Of a DNA stretch of 64,000 bases, positions 53,836 to 62,248 are shown piece after piece. Both the position numbers and the translations under genes were made by a program. This DNA comes from JANQPD01 sp963715655 (GTDB lineage: Bacteria; Bacteroidota; Bacteroidia; Flavobacteriales; Schleiferiaceae), in assembly GCA_963715655.1 (NCBI GenBank), contig OY970262.1, positions 434,001-498,000 of the forward strand. Reading direction: 5' to 3'. The stretch's first letter is position 1, and each line of letters begins with the position of its first letter. The notes under the pieces were generated by a model that was not told where the DNA came from, searched no databases, and saw only the letters and a program-made list of their open reading frames with translations.

Positions 53836-54333
53836 ATGAAAAAACACCTAATTGTCCTCTTTTCCATTCTCTTCCTTACCGCCTGTGAAAAAGAAGAAGC
53901 AAAACCCTGTAGTGATTTTTTAGGAATGTCCTTTGATTATAATGGAAAGAGTTTCCGTTCGGAGGGAGCTAATCAATGTCCAGGGTTTGATGCTAGATAT
54001 AATTCTACCACTAAATTTCTTTCGTTCACTGGTGAAGACTGCAATTCTGAATCAGATGAAGTTTTACGTATGGTAATTACCATATTCTCATTCTCGGAAT
54101 CAACAAGCTACAATGAAAAAAACGTAAAAGTGATATGTAGATTCTCTAACGATTTAGTTCTTGATACATTGTTAAAAGGCACCTGTATTATTAGCAATTT
54201 TGAAGAACCTGTTCTCACTGATGCAGGCTATACAAAAGGTTACATTTCGGGTAGTTTCAATTTTGTATTAATTGATTCTGCTTTCACGGATACATTTAAT
54301 ATTACTAACGGACGCTTTTGTATATCATACTAA
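53836..54333 (+). CDS. tandem paralogous lipoprotein, copy 3
   Basis: 165 aa from ATG 53836. Lipobox FLTACEK, KPCSDFLGMSFDYNGKSFRSEG, then QCPGFD replaces FCAGF, a distinct centre (YNSTTKFLSFTGEDCNSESDEV), and the shared DAGYTKGYISGSFNF/TNGRFCISY end. It follows copy 2 by 7 bp. Frames starting further upstream lie inside copy 2 and are ignored. Confidence 0.85.
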   Translation: MKKHLIVLFSILFLTACEKEEAKPCSDFLGMSFDYNGKSFRSEGANQCPGFDARYNSTTKFLSFTGEDCNSESDEVLRMVITIFSFSESTSYNEKNVKVICRFSNDLVLDTLLKGTCIISNFEEPVLTDAGYTKGYISGSFNFVLIDSAFTDTFNITNGRFCISY

Positions 54334-54340
54334 TTATAAA

Positions 54341-54850
54341 ATGAAAAAACACCTAATTATTCTCTTTTCCATTCTCTTTTTTACCGCCTGTGAAAAAGAA
54401 GAACCAAAACCCTGCAGTGATTTCTTGGGGATGTCCTTTGACTATAATGGGCAGCGTTTTCGCTCGGAGGGAAAGAATTTTTGCGCTGGGTTTGATGGGC
54501 GCGAAAATTTAGAACTAAATGAGTTTCTTATAGATGGTGCTGATTGTAACGTCACAGGAAATGCTGTTTTCACTTTGGCTTTTAAGCTAATGAATTTTGA
54601 AGGAGTTAATCTCTATTCATCAAATAAGGTAAAATCAATTTCGATTGCTTACATAAATAATGGGTTTTCAGAATATTACACAAAATTACTTAATGGACAA
54701 TGTCAAATAGATTACTTTAAACAACGTGTGCTAACAGATGCCGGTTATACTAAAGGGTACATTTCTGGCAGTTTTAATTTTGAGTTAACCGATTCCGCTT
54801 TTACTGATACATTTAATATTACTAACGGACGTTTTTGTATATCATACTAA
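54341..54850 (+). CDS. tandem paralogous lipoprotein, copy 4
   Basis: 169 aa from ATG 54341, 7 bp after copy 3. Lipobox FFTACEK; shared start (DYNGQRFRSEGKNFCAGFDG), own centre (ELNEFLIDGADCNVTGNAVF, YINNGFSEYYTKLLNGQCQID), shared end. The array ends here and an unrelated exported protein gene follows 17 bp later. Confidence 0.85.
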   Translation: MKKHLIILFSILFFTACEKEEPKPCSDFLGMSFDYNGQRFRSEGKNFCAGFDGRENLELNEFLIDGADCNVTGNAVFTLAFKLMNFEGVNLYSSNKVKSISIAYINNGFSEYYTKLLNGQCQIDYFKQRVLTDAGYTKGYISGSFNFELTDSAFTDTFNITNGRFCISY

Positions 54851-54867
54851 TTTAAAATCAACCACTC

Positions 54868-55398
54868 ATGAAAATCAAAACCTTTTTAACCACTACTTTT
54901 TTTACGTTAATACTTTTCAGTGTTAACGCACAAGAAATATTTGTAGAAGATAGCCTTATGGCTACGCCAAGAGAGATTTCTGACTCGCTTTTAAGTCAAT
55001 TGGATTTAAGTAGCCTGCAAAAAGGAATTTTGTTGGACAAAGCGTATCCCTTTATAGAAGTTAAAAACTATACGGGTAGCGTAAATACCGATACGTTAAG
55101 AAATCAGTATAATTATAATGCGCTTTACGCTGCACTTTATACTGCTCAATTACCAAATATAACTACCTTAAATGATGGTTGGGTAGATGAAGCTATTGGT
55201 TACGAAAGCAGCGGCACTATTCCCTTTAGAGGTTTACACATTAATTATGAAGCCTCTATTGAAGATAAGCAACTGCTGCAACAACTCATTACGTTTGATG
55301 GTGCTTATTTCCGCGATGTGCCGGGCAGAACACAAAGCCCGTGGGAAGCTAAAGCCTGTTTTGCAGCCTCCTCCGCCTTTCAGGCACCTTACCGCTAA
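54868..55398 (+). pseudogene. exported protein gene truncated by repeat element
   Basis: 176 codons. Signal peptide (TTTFFTLILFSVNAQ) and a plausible start of a larger secreted protein (FVEDSLMATPREISDSLLSQ, NGWVDEAIGYESS-like). At about 55363 the frame runs into the dispersed element (GCAGCCTCCTCCGCC) and stops 11 codons later after FAASSAFQAPYR. No continuation is found beyond the 540 bp of repeats, which lead directly to dprA. The coding capacity is therefore the 5' remnant of a gene whose 3' part is missing. Confidence 0.65.
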
Positions 55399-55905
55399 AG
55401 TCGGTATTTGCAACCTCTACCGCTAAAGCGGCACGTACCGCAAAGGAGGATAGCCCAACAAGAATCTTTTGAATTTACTAGAAACTTCTAACTAATTAAA
55501 GTTCTTCCGAAGCGTCTCTCCCTCTGGAGGGAGTGGCCTTTAGGCCGAGGGAGGGGAATGCGTTACCAAAAGCTAGCATTTGCAGCCTCCTCCGCCTTTT
55601 AGGCATCTTACCACTAAAGCTGGTATTTGCAACCTCCTCCGCCTTTCAGGCACCTCCTCTAAAGGAGGATAGCCCAACAAGAATCTTTTGAATTTACTAG
55701 AAACTTCTAACTAATTAAAGTTCTTCCGAAGCGTCTCTCCCTCTGGAGGGAGTGGCCTTTAGGCCGAGGGAGGGGGATGCATTACCAAAAGCTAGTATTT
55801 GCAACCTCCTCCGCCTTTCAGGCACCTTACCGCTAAAGTCGGTATTTGCAACCTCTACCGCTAAAACGGCACGCACCGCAAAGGAGGATAGCTCAACGAG
55901 AATCT
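55363..55905. repeat. dispersed hairpin element, copies B, C and partial D
   Basis: Two full copies (55363-55557 and 55584-55775) and a partial third (55799-55905) of the element described at 52541. Each has CCTCCTCCGCCTTTCAGGCA, then AAGAATCTTTTGAATTTACT and the CCCTCTGGAGGG hairpin; copy D ends GCACCGCAAAGGAGGATAGC. It fills the gap between the truncated gene and dprA. Confidence 0.9.
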
Positions 55906-55952
55906 TTTTCAAATTCCGTTAAAAACCTTACTTTCCCCTTTTTAATCAGCTA

Positions 55953-57062
55953 GTGGGCAATACAGATCATTTTTACCAAATCGCGCTAAGCAAAATACCC
56001 GGTGTGGGTGCCATTTTAGCCAAACAACTTATTGCACACTGCGGCAGTGCCGAAGCCGTTTTTACAACCCGCCAAAAAGATCTCCAAAAAATATTGGGTA
56101 TTGGACCTAAAACCATTGCTGCCCTTGGCAACGCCAAAGCTTTACATACTGCCGAGCAAGAAGTAAAATTTGCCGAAAAGCAAAATATAAAGGTGTTTTC
56201 TTATTTAGACAAGGAATACCCGAATCGCTTAAAAAATTGCGAAGACGGCCCCATTATTTTGTTTCAAAAAGGTGAAGTAAACCTAAATGCTAAACGCATA
56301 ATTGCCGTGGTAGGCACGCGCAATGCCACTACTATGGGACTTAATTTTTGCGAAAAGTTTGTGGCTGACTTGGCTCAATTAAACGTGATTGTAATTAGCG
56401 GCTTGGCCTATGGTATTGATGCTTGCGCACACAAAGAGGCTTTAAAAAACAACGTGCCCACGGCTGCTGTGTTAGCCCATGGTTTAGATAGAATTTATCC
56501 CAGTTTGCACAAGCAAATGGCCAATCAAATGTTAGATCAAGGTGGCGGTTGGCTTACTGAGCATTGCAGTGGCACTAATCCTGATAGAGAAAACTTCCCG
56601 AAAAGGAACCGTATTGTAGCCGGAATTTCTGATGCCATAGTGGTGGTAGAAGCAGCCAAAAAAGGTGGTGCCTTAATTACCGCTGAAATTGCCAATGGCT
56701 ATAACCGTGATGTTTTTGCGGTGCCCGGGCGGCTAGAGGATGTATATTCTGAAGGGTGTAACAAACTTATAAAAGCGCATAAGGCTGCGCTTATTACCGG
56801 CATAGAGGATTTAAGCTATTTATTGGGTTGGGAAAAAAATGAACACGTAAAGCAAGAACAAACGTTATTTATTAGCCTTACTGAACCAGAACAGCATATT
56901 TTTGACGTACTGAATAAGGCAACAGAAAAACAATTGGGTTTAGATATGCTTTGTTTTACATTAAAAATGCCCGTGGGTAAAGTGCTATCTACCCTTATGG
57001 GATTAGAACTCAAGGGAGTGGTTAAAAATTATCCGGGGAAATTATACGCGTTGCAGCGTTAA
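55953..57062 (+). CDS. dprA: DNA-processing protein DprA
   Basis: 369 aa from a GTG start. An N-terminal helix-hairpin-helix region (ALSKIPGVGAILAKQLIAHCG, LGIGPKTIAAL), the Rossmann DprA domain (VVGTRNATTMGLNFCEKF, ISGLAYGIDACAHKEAL, FPKRNRIVAGISDAIVVVEAAKKGGALITAEIA, VFAVPGRLEDVYSEGCNKLI) and a C-terminal winged-helix-like region (LGLDMLCFTLKMPVGKVLSTLMGLELKGVV). DprA loads RecA onto incoming single-stranded DNA in natural transformation. The hybrid kinase gene starts 3 bp after its stop. Confidence 0.96.
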   Translation: MGNTDHFYQIALSKIPGVGAILAKQLIAHCGSAEAVFTTRQKDLQKILGIGPKTIAALGNAKALHTAEQEVKFAEKQNIKVFSYLDKEYPNRLKNCEDGPIILFQKGEVNLNAKRIIAVVGTRNATTMGLNFCEKFVADLAQLNVIVISGLAYGIDACAHKEALKNNVPTAAVLAHGLDRIYPSLHKQMANQMLDQGGGWLTEHCSGTNPDRENFPKRNRIVAGISDAIVVVEAAKKGGALITAEIANGYNRDVFAVPGRLEDVYSEGCNKLIKAHKAALITGIEDLSYLLGWEKNEHVKQEQTLFISLTEPEQHIFDVLNKATEKQLGLDMLCFTLKMPVGKVLSTLMGLELKGVVKNYPGKLYALQR

Positions 57063-57065
57063 AAA

Positions 57066-60000
57066 ATGAATAACCAACAAGCAGATTCAAACAGGTTTTT
57101 ATCCAAACGGATCTTACTCATTTCCGGAGTTATTGTTTTGTTAGTAGTTGGCTTCTCTCTATTTATTTTTAAAAATCAAGAGCGTGATATTTTGCTTAAG
57201 GAAGAGGCTAAAATTGAAAGTGCCCTTTCATTGGTTGAGCAATTTGTAGCTGATGAGGTAAATTTAGTAGCGCAAGATTTAGAGTTTTTTAGGCGCAATC
57301 CTGCTTACGCAGATTACTTAGATGTTGGAAAATTAAATAATGAAAGAGCCATAGTAGCTACGTTGGAAGCTTATCTGGAAATCCGGCAAATTTATCAGGC
57401 GGTAACCTTGGTAGATTTAAACGGTGCCGAGCAGTTGAAAATAGTTTGTGAAAAAGGAAATTCTGAAACATCTAATCAACTCGGTAAAATAAATACAACT
57501 TGGCTAAAAACCCTGTATAAGCTAAAGATAGGCGACATTGCCATCAATAATATTGAGTTATACAGCGTAAATGGAAGTTTAACCTTTCCTCCTGAAACTG
57601 TAATACAATTTGCCAGTCCTATTTACCGAGACGGTATTAAAAGAGGGTATGTTATCGCCTATTATAAGGCTGATCGCTTGCTGAATAAAATGCGCTATTT
57701 GGAGGAAGATAACGACTTGGACATTTGCATGGCCACAGAGGATGGGTTTTGGATAAAAGGATTTAAACCCGAAGATGGTTTTAGTCATGTGCTTACGCCT
57801 GAAAATACGGTAACGGCCAAAGCGCAGTTTCCACTAATTTGGGATAGCATTATAGAAAAACCAGAGCAAATGCTCAATTTAAGATATGGTTTGCTTGGTT
57901 ACAGGTCTATTTCCTTAAAGCACTTTATACTAAATAAAACCAATCGTAAGCTGCTTGATAATAACAACTATTTTATAAGCGTACTTGTGCCAAGGCGCAT
58001 TTTGGCCGCTCGCTTAAGTGAATTAAAGTTTTCGCTTTTTGCTTATGCCGTGCTTATTCTGCTGCTAGTATTACCTGTTATTTATTTGCTTTCGCGCCAA
58101 ATAAGAAAAGCGCAATCGGAAATTTTAGATAAAAACACCACGCTTGATAAGAAGAATAAAGAGCTACAATTTAAAACAAAAGAGCTGGAAGATAGCCTTT
58201 TGGCACAACAAGTAATTTATAAAGAGCGCGTTAAATACTTAACTAAGTTAGAGAGTAAAGATGCCGACTTAAAAGTGGCGCAGGAAATTGCGCAGTTGGC
58301 CTATTATCATAGAAATGTGCTTACCAACACCGCAGAATGGAGTGAAAATTTGCCTTCTATTTTTGGTGTATCTCAGGATTATGATTTTTCCTGTTGGAAA
58401 AATTTAAGGGATATAATTCACCCTGATGATTTTGATGCAAGAGAAATTTTATGGGCTGAAGCTTTGCGGGAAGGCAAAGATTTTAAGTATGTATATCGCA
58501 TAAAAAACAAGAATAGCACATACGACTTTATTCAAGACATTGCCAAGCCTATGTACGAAGGTAAGTTGCTGAAATATATGCATGGCACCGTACAGAACAT
58601 AACAGAAAGGGTAAAGGTAGAAGAAGAACTTCGCTTAGCTAAAAATAAAGCCGAACAAGCAACTAAAGCAAAATCTAATTTTTTGGCTACCATGAGTCAT
58701 GAAATTCGTACTCCGCTAAATGCGGTGTTGGGCATGGCAAACTTGTTAAAAATCACGGAGCTAACCGATAAACAAAAAGATTTTGTACGCACCATTGAAA
58801 GTAGCGGTGATGCTTTGCTATCCGTAATTAACGATGTGCTTGATTTTTCTAGAATTGAGTCGGGCCGGATGTCTTTTGAGCAAAAATGGTTTGATGTAAA
58901 TAAGCTGCTAGAAGATGCGCTGCAAGTGGTGGCCATAAATGCCGATAGAAAAAACCTCAGGCTATTTTATAGTTTAGGCGAGGAAGTGCCCAATCAAATT
59001 TGTGGTGATGAAAATCGTATTAAACAGGCGTTGATTAACTTTTTAAACAATGCGGTAAAGTTTTCTGAAAAAGGACACGTAAGCATTAACGTGGGTGCGG
59101 TAGGAAATAAAGAGGATAAAATTGTACTCAGATTTTCCGTTTCAGATACAGGCATTGGTATATCTGAAGAAAATAGAAAATTGGTTTTTCAAGCGTTTCA
59201 GCAGGCTGATAGTAGTGTAGCCCGCTTGTATGGTGGTAGCGGTTTGGGTTTAGCCATTACTAAAAAGTTGGTAGAGGCTATGCAGGGCAGCATTGGTTTA
59301 ACAAGTACACTTGGCAAAGGCTCTACCTTTTATTTTGAATTGCCGTTTGAGTTTAAAATGAATCCGCATGAAATAGCTTATAAACCACTTACACTAGTGG
59401 CTAAAAAAGGGCAGGAGCTTACGGCCATTGGCGGTTTGCTCAAATACCGAAAAATACCGTTTGAAGTAATTGATTACACCGAACAAACCAAATTAGATCC
59501 GTTACCGGAAAACACTATTGTTCTATTAATTGGGCAGCCGGTGCATCGTTTACAAATGCTTAGCCTTGCGGCAAATCTTATTGAAAAAGGTAAAACGGTA
59601 CATTTTCTAAGCAGCATTAAGCGGAAGTCTGAGCAGTTGCAAAAACTTAACGTAATAAACAGGCCGCTGCGCTTAAGTTGGCTAACGAGTATTGCCAGCA
59701 ATCAACAAGCGGAAATACAGAAGATAGAAATTACTACTAAGGCGAATAAGCACTTAAACATTTTGGTGGCTGAGGATAATCCGGTAAACGAAAAACTTAT
59801 AAAGTTGATTTTTACCCAAATGGGTTATGAAATAAGCATTGCGCACAATGGTGTGGAGGCGGTAGAAATGTGCGAAAAAATCCATTATGACATCGTATTT
59901 ATGGATGTGCAAATGCCAGTATTGGATGGTATAGAAGCAACTAAAAAAATTAGAGAAAGCCAAAAAATAAAAAGCCAGCCTATAATTATTGCGCTTACGG

Positions 60001-60122
60001 CCAATGCCATGCAAGGGCAAAAAGAAACCTATTTAGAAGCCGGAATGGATGATTATTTATCTAAACCGATTGATTTTAAATTGCTTACTAATTTGCTAGA
60101 TACCTACGGCCAAAAAGATTAG
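57066..60122 (+). CDS. hybrid sensor histidine kinase/response regulator
   Basis: 1018 aa. TM1 about 14-35, an extracytoplasmic sensor of about 290 residues, TM2 about 325-345, a coiled-coil-like linker, a PAS-type fold (about 405-520), HisKA with NFLATMSHEIRTPLNAVLGM (phospho-His in HEIRTP), HATPase_c with NFLNNAVKF, DTGIGIS and GSGLGLAITKKL, a degenerate region, and a C-terminal receiver (about 900-1015; LVAEDNPVN, FMDVQMPVLDG, YLSKPI). It starts 3 bp after dprA. No separate output regulator is adjacent, so signalling probably goes through an Hpt protein elsewhere. Confidence 0.93.
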   Translation: MNNQQADSNRFLSKRILLISGVIVLLVVGFSLFIFKNQERDILLKEEAKIESALSLVEQFVADEVNLVAQDLEFFRRNPAYADYLDVGKLNNERAIVATLEAYLEIRQIYQAVTLVDLNGAEQLKIVCEKGNSETSNQLGKINTTWLKTLYKLKIGDIAINNIELYSVNGSLTFPPETVIQFASPIYRDGIKRGYVIAYYKADRLLNKMRYLEEDNDLDICMATEDGFWIKGFKPEDGFSHVLTPENTVTAKAQFPLIWDSIIEKPEQMLNLRYGLLGYRSISLKHFILNKTNRKLLDNNNYFISVLVPRRILAARLSELKFSLFAYAVLILLLVLPVIYLLSRQIRKAQSEILDKNTTLDKKNKELQFKTKELEDSLLAQQVIYKERVKYLTKLESKDADLKVAQEIAQLAYYHRNVLTNTAEWSENLPSIFGVSQDYDFSCWKNLRDIIHPDDFDAREILWAEALREGKDFKYVYRIKNKNSTYDFIQDIAKPMYEGKLLKYMHGTVQNITERVKVEEELRLAKNKAEQATKAKSNFLATMSHEIRTPLNAVLGMANLLKITELTDKQKDFVRTIESSGDALLSVINDVLDFSRIESGRMSFEQKWFDVNKLLEDALQVVAINADRKNLRLFYSLGEEVPNQICGDENRIKQALINFLNNAVKFSEKGHVSINVGAVGNKEDKIVLRFSVSDTGIGISEENRKLVFQAFQQADSSVARLYGGSGLGLAITKKLVEAMQGSIGLTSTLGKGSTFYFELPFEFKMNPHEIAYKPLTLVAKKGQELTAIGGLLKYRKIPFEVIDYTEQTKLDPLPENTIVLLIGQPVHRLQMLSLAANLIEKGKTVHFLSSIKRKSEQLQKLNVINRPLRLSWLTSIASNQQAEIQKIEITTKANKHLNILVAEDNPVNEKLIKLIFTQMGYEISIAHNGVEAVEMCEKIHYDIVFMDVQMPVLDGIEATKKIRESQKIKSQPIIIALTANAMQGQKETYLEAGMDDYLSKPIDFKLLTNLLDTYGQKD

Positions 60123-60829
60123 TGGTGCAGCAGAAAATTGTATGCACCATAATAATTCCCACGTTAAACGAAGCCGAAGCGCTAAAAAATTTGTTGCAGC
60201 AGCTTTCAACCTTTACTGAGCAGTATTGCATACTAATTGCCGATGGTGGCAGCGTGGATAACACCTTAAAAATAGCGGATAATTTTGGTGCTGAGGTTAT
60301 TCAGTGCAAGCGCGCACAACGCGCGCATCAGTTAAATAAAGCGGCTAAAAGCGCCACCACGCCCTATCTATTTTTTGCACATGCCGATACTATTTTACCG
60401 CCAAATTTTGAGGCCATAATTAACACTGCTATGCAGCAAAAAGTGCCAGCCGCTTGTTTTCGCTTGCGCTTTGATTGGCCGCATTGGTTTTTAAAGTTCA
60501 ATGCTTGGTTTACACGTTTCAATAATTCTTTTTTTCGCTATGGCGATCAAGGTTTGTTGGTAGAGCGCAACACCTTTTTTTTAGTTGGAGGATATGATGA
60601 GCAACTAGATGTGCTGGAAGACCAAGAAATAGCAAGGCGTTTAAAAAGCATGGTTTCTTTTAAAGTTTTTAAAGCCACCATCACTACTTCTGCGCGTAAA
60701 TATCAAAAATATGGTGTGTACAGATTGCAGCGATTATTCGTAAAACTTACGGTGATGTACTACCTTGGCGCATCGCAAAAACAATTAATGCGCTGGTATC
60801 AAAAAGTGCTGGCCAAACCCTTAAAGTAA
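60122..60829 (+). CDS. TIGR04283-family glycosyltransferase (arsenosugar-associated)
   Basis: 235 aa from GTG 60122, overlapping the kinase stop by one base (TAGTG). GT2 fold: IIIPTLNEAEALKNLL, IADGGSVDNTLKIADNFGAEVIQ, RAHQLNKAAKSA, FFAHADTILPPNFE and GGYDEQLDVLEDQEIARRL. The pattern is that of the TIGR04283 family, found with the radical-SAM protein ArsS and named after arsenosugar synthesis. It begins the four-gene set ending at 63690. Confidence 0.88.
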   Translation: MVQQKIVCTIIIPTLNEAEALKNLLQQLSTFTEQYCILIADGGSVDNTLKIADNFGAEVIQCKRAQRAHQLNKAAKSATTPYLFFAHADTILPPNFEAIINTAMQQKVPAACFRLRFDWPHWFLKFNAWFTRFNNSFFRYGDQGLLVERNTFFLVGGYDEQLDVLEDQEIARRLKSMVSFKVFKATITTSARKYQKYGVYRLQRLFVKLTVMYYLGASQKQLMRWYQKVLAKPLK

Positions 60830-60839
60830 CGTAAAAAGG

Positions 60840-61439
60840 ATGTCTGAAAACAACTGCCTTTTACTCATATTTATTAAAAATCCCCTAGAGGGAAAAGTAA
60901 AAACACGCTTAGGTGCAAGCATTGGCCACCCGGCTGCTGTAAAAGTGTATAAAAAATTGCTGGCTAAAACCCGCGAAGCCGCGTTAGCCGTAAACTGTGA
61001 TAGGCATTTATATTATGGTGATTACATAAACACCGAAGATGAGTGGAAGCCGGAAAATTTTGAGAAATTTTTGCAAGTGCAAGGTGATTTAGGCGACCGT
61101 ATGCGCCAGGCTTTTACCCATGGTTTCAAAAACGGTTATAAAAAAGTAATGATTATTGGCAGCGATTGTCCTGAAATGAATGCCGAGGTAATTAACAACG
61201 CCTTTGCTGCTTTAGATAAAAACGATGCCACCATTGGCCCCGCCCTAGATGGTGGCTATTATTTGTTAGGTATGCGCAAATATGTTGAGCTATTTGAAAA
61301 CATGGCTTGGAGTACCGAAAGCGTGTTTTCTGATACTACCGAAAAACTTAGAAAACAAAATGCATCTTTAGCCCTTATGCCTGCCATGAGTGATTTGGAC
61401 ACCATTGAAGACCTTAAAAAATATCCCCATTTACAATGA
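60840..61439 (+). CDS. TIGR04282/DUF2064-family glycosyltransferase (arsenosugar-associated)
   Basis: 199 aa. DUF2064 pattern: FIKNPLEGKVKTRLGASIGHPAAVKVYKKLL, QVQGDLGDRMRQAFTHGF, VMIIGSDCPEMN, IGPALDGGYYLLGM. The TIGR04282 family is the usual companion of TIGR04283 in ArsS-containing gene sets. It starts 10 bp after the first transferase and its stop overlaps the next gene by 4 bases. Confidence 0.9.
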   Translation: MSENNCLLLIFIKNPLEGKVKTRLGASIGHPAAVKVYKKLLAKTREAALAVNCDRHLYYGDYINTEDEWKPENFEKFLQVQGDLGDRMRQAFTHGFKNGYKKVMIIGSDCPEMNAEVINNAFAALDKNDATIGPALDGGYYLLGMRKYVELFENMAWSTESVFSDTTEKLRKQNASLALMPAMSDLDTIEDLKKYPHLQ

Positions 61440-62248
61440 TTCATCAATTAGAAGAAGCAACGGCCTTTTTAAAAAAACGCGGATTTGATAACCCTGAAGT
61501 AGGCATTGTTTTAGGCACCGGCTTAGGAAAGTTTATTGATAAAATGAACGTGGAAGTAAGTATTGCATACAATCAAATTCCACACTTTCCTGTAGCCACT
61601 ATGGAGTTTCATGCCGGCAATTTGCTTTGCGGCACCGTAAATGGGAAAAAAGTAATTGCCATGCAAGGCCGCTTTCATTATTATGAAGGTTACTCTATGA
61701 AGGAAATCACCTTCCCCATAAGGGTGATGAAAATGCTGGGTATTAAGCACTTGCTACTAAGTAATGCGGCTGGTGGCGTAAATTTAAGTTTTGAAAAAGG
61801 TAGTTTAGTGATGCTGGACGACCATATAAATTTACAACCTGAAAACCCGCTTACGGGTCCAAACTTTGAAAATTTAGGCCCCCGTTTTCCGGATATGAGC
61901 GCGCCCTACAATAAAGAAATGCAGGGTAAATTAAGTAGCATTGCTAAAAAGAATAAAACCATTTTACATACCGGAGTGTACGCTGCTGTAACTGGGCCAA
62001 ATTTAGAAACCCGTGCAGAATACCGCTATATAAAAACTATTGGCGCAGATGTGGTGGGCATGAGCACGGTGCCGGAGGTAATTGTGGCCAATCACATGAA
62101 CGTGCCTTGCTTGGCCGTTTCGGTGGTTACGGATGTGTGCGACCCTGATGATTTACACCCGGTAGATATTGCCTATATTATTTCAATAGCCGGCACTTCC
62201 GATGAGACCTTAAGCACCTTATTTGCCGAATTAATTGCGGAGCTTTAA
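61436..62248 (+). CDS. punA: purine-nucleoside phosphorylase
   Basis: 270 aa of the trimeric PNP type. GIVLGTGLGKF (phosphate loop), VATMEFHAGN, MQGRFHYYEGYSM, LLSNAAGGVN, TGVYAAVTGPNLETRAEYRYI, ADVVGMSTVPEVI and VVTDVCD are all present. It splits purine nucleosides to base and ribose-1-phosphate. It overlaps its neighbours on both sides (ATGA-type 4-base overlap, and TAATG). In this set it may process the nucleoside by-product of arsenosugar synthesis. Confidence 0.96.
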   Translation: MIHQLEEATAFLKKRGFDNPEVGIVLGTGLGKFIDKMNVEVSIAYNQIPHFPVATMEFHAGNLLCGTVNGKKVIAMQGRFHYYEGYSMKEITFPIRVMKMLGIKHLLLSNAAGGVNLSFEKGSLVMLDDHINLQPENPLTGPNFENLGPRFPDMSAPYNKEMQGKLSSIAKKNKTILHTGVYAAVTGPNLETRAEYRYIKTIGADVVGMSTVPEVIVANHMNVPCLAVSVVTDVCDPDDLHPVDIAYIISIAGTSDETLSTLFAELIAEL

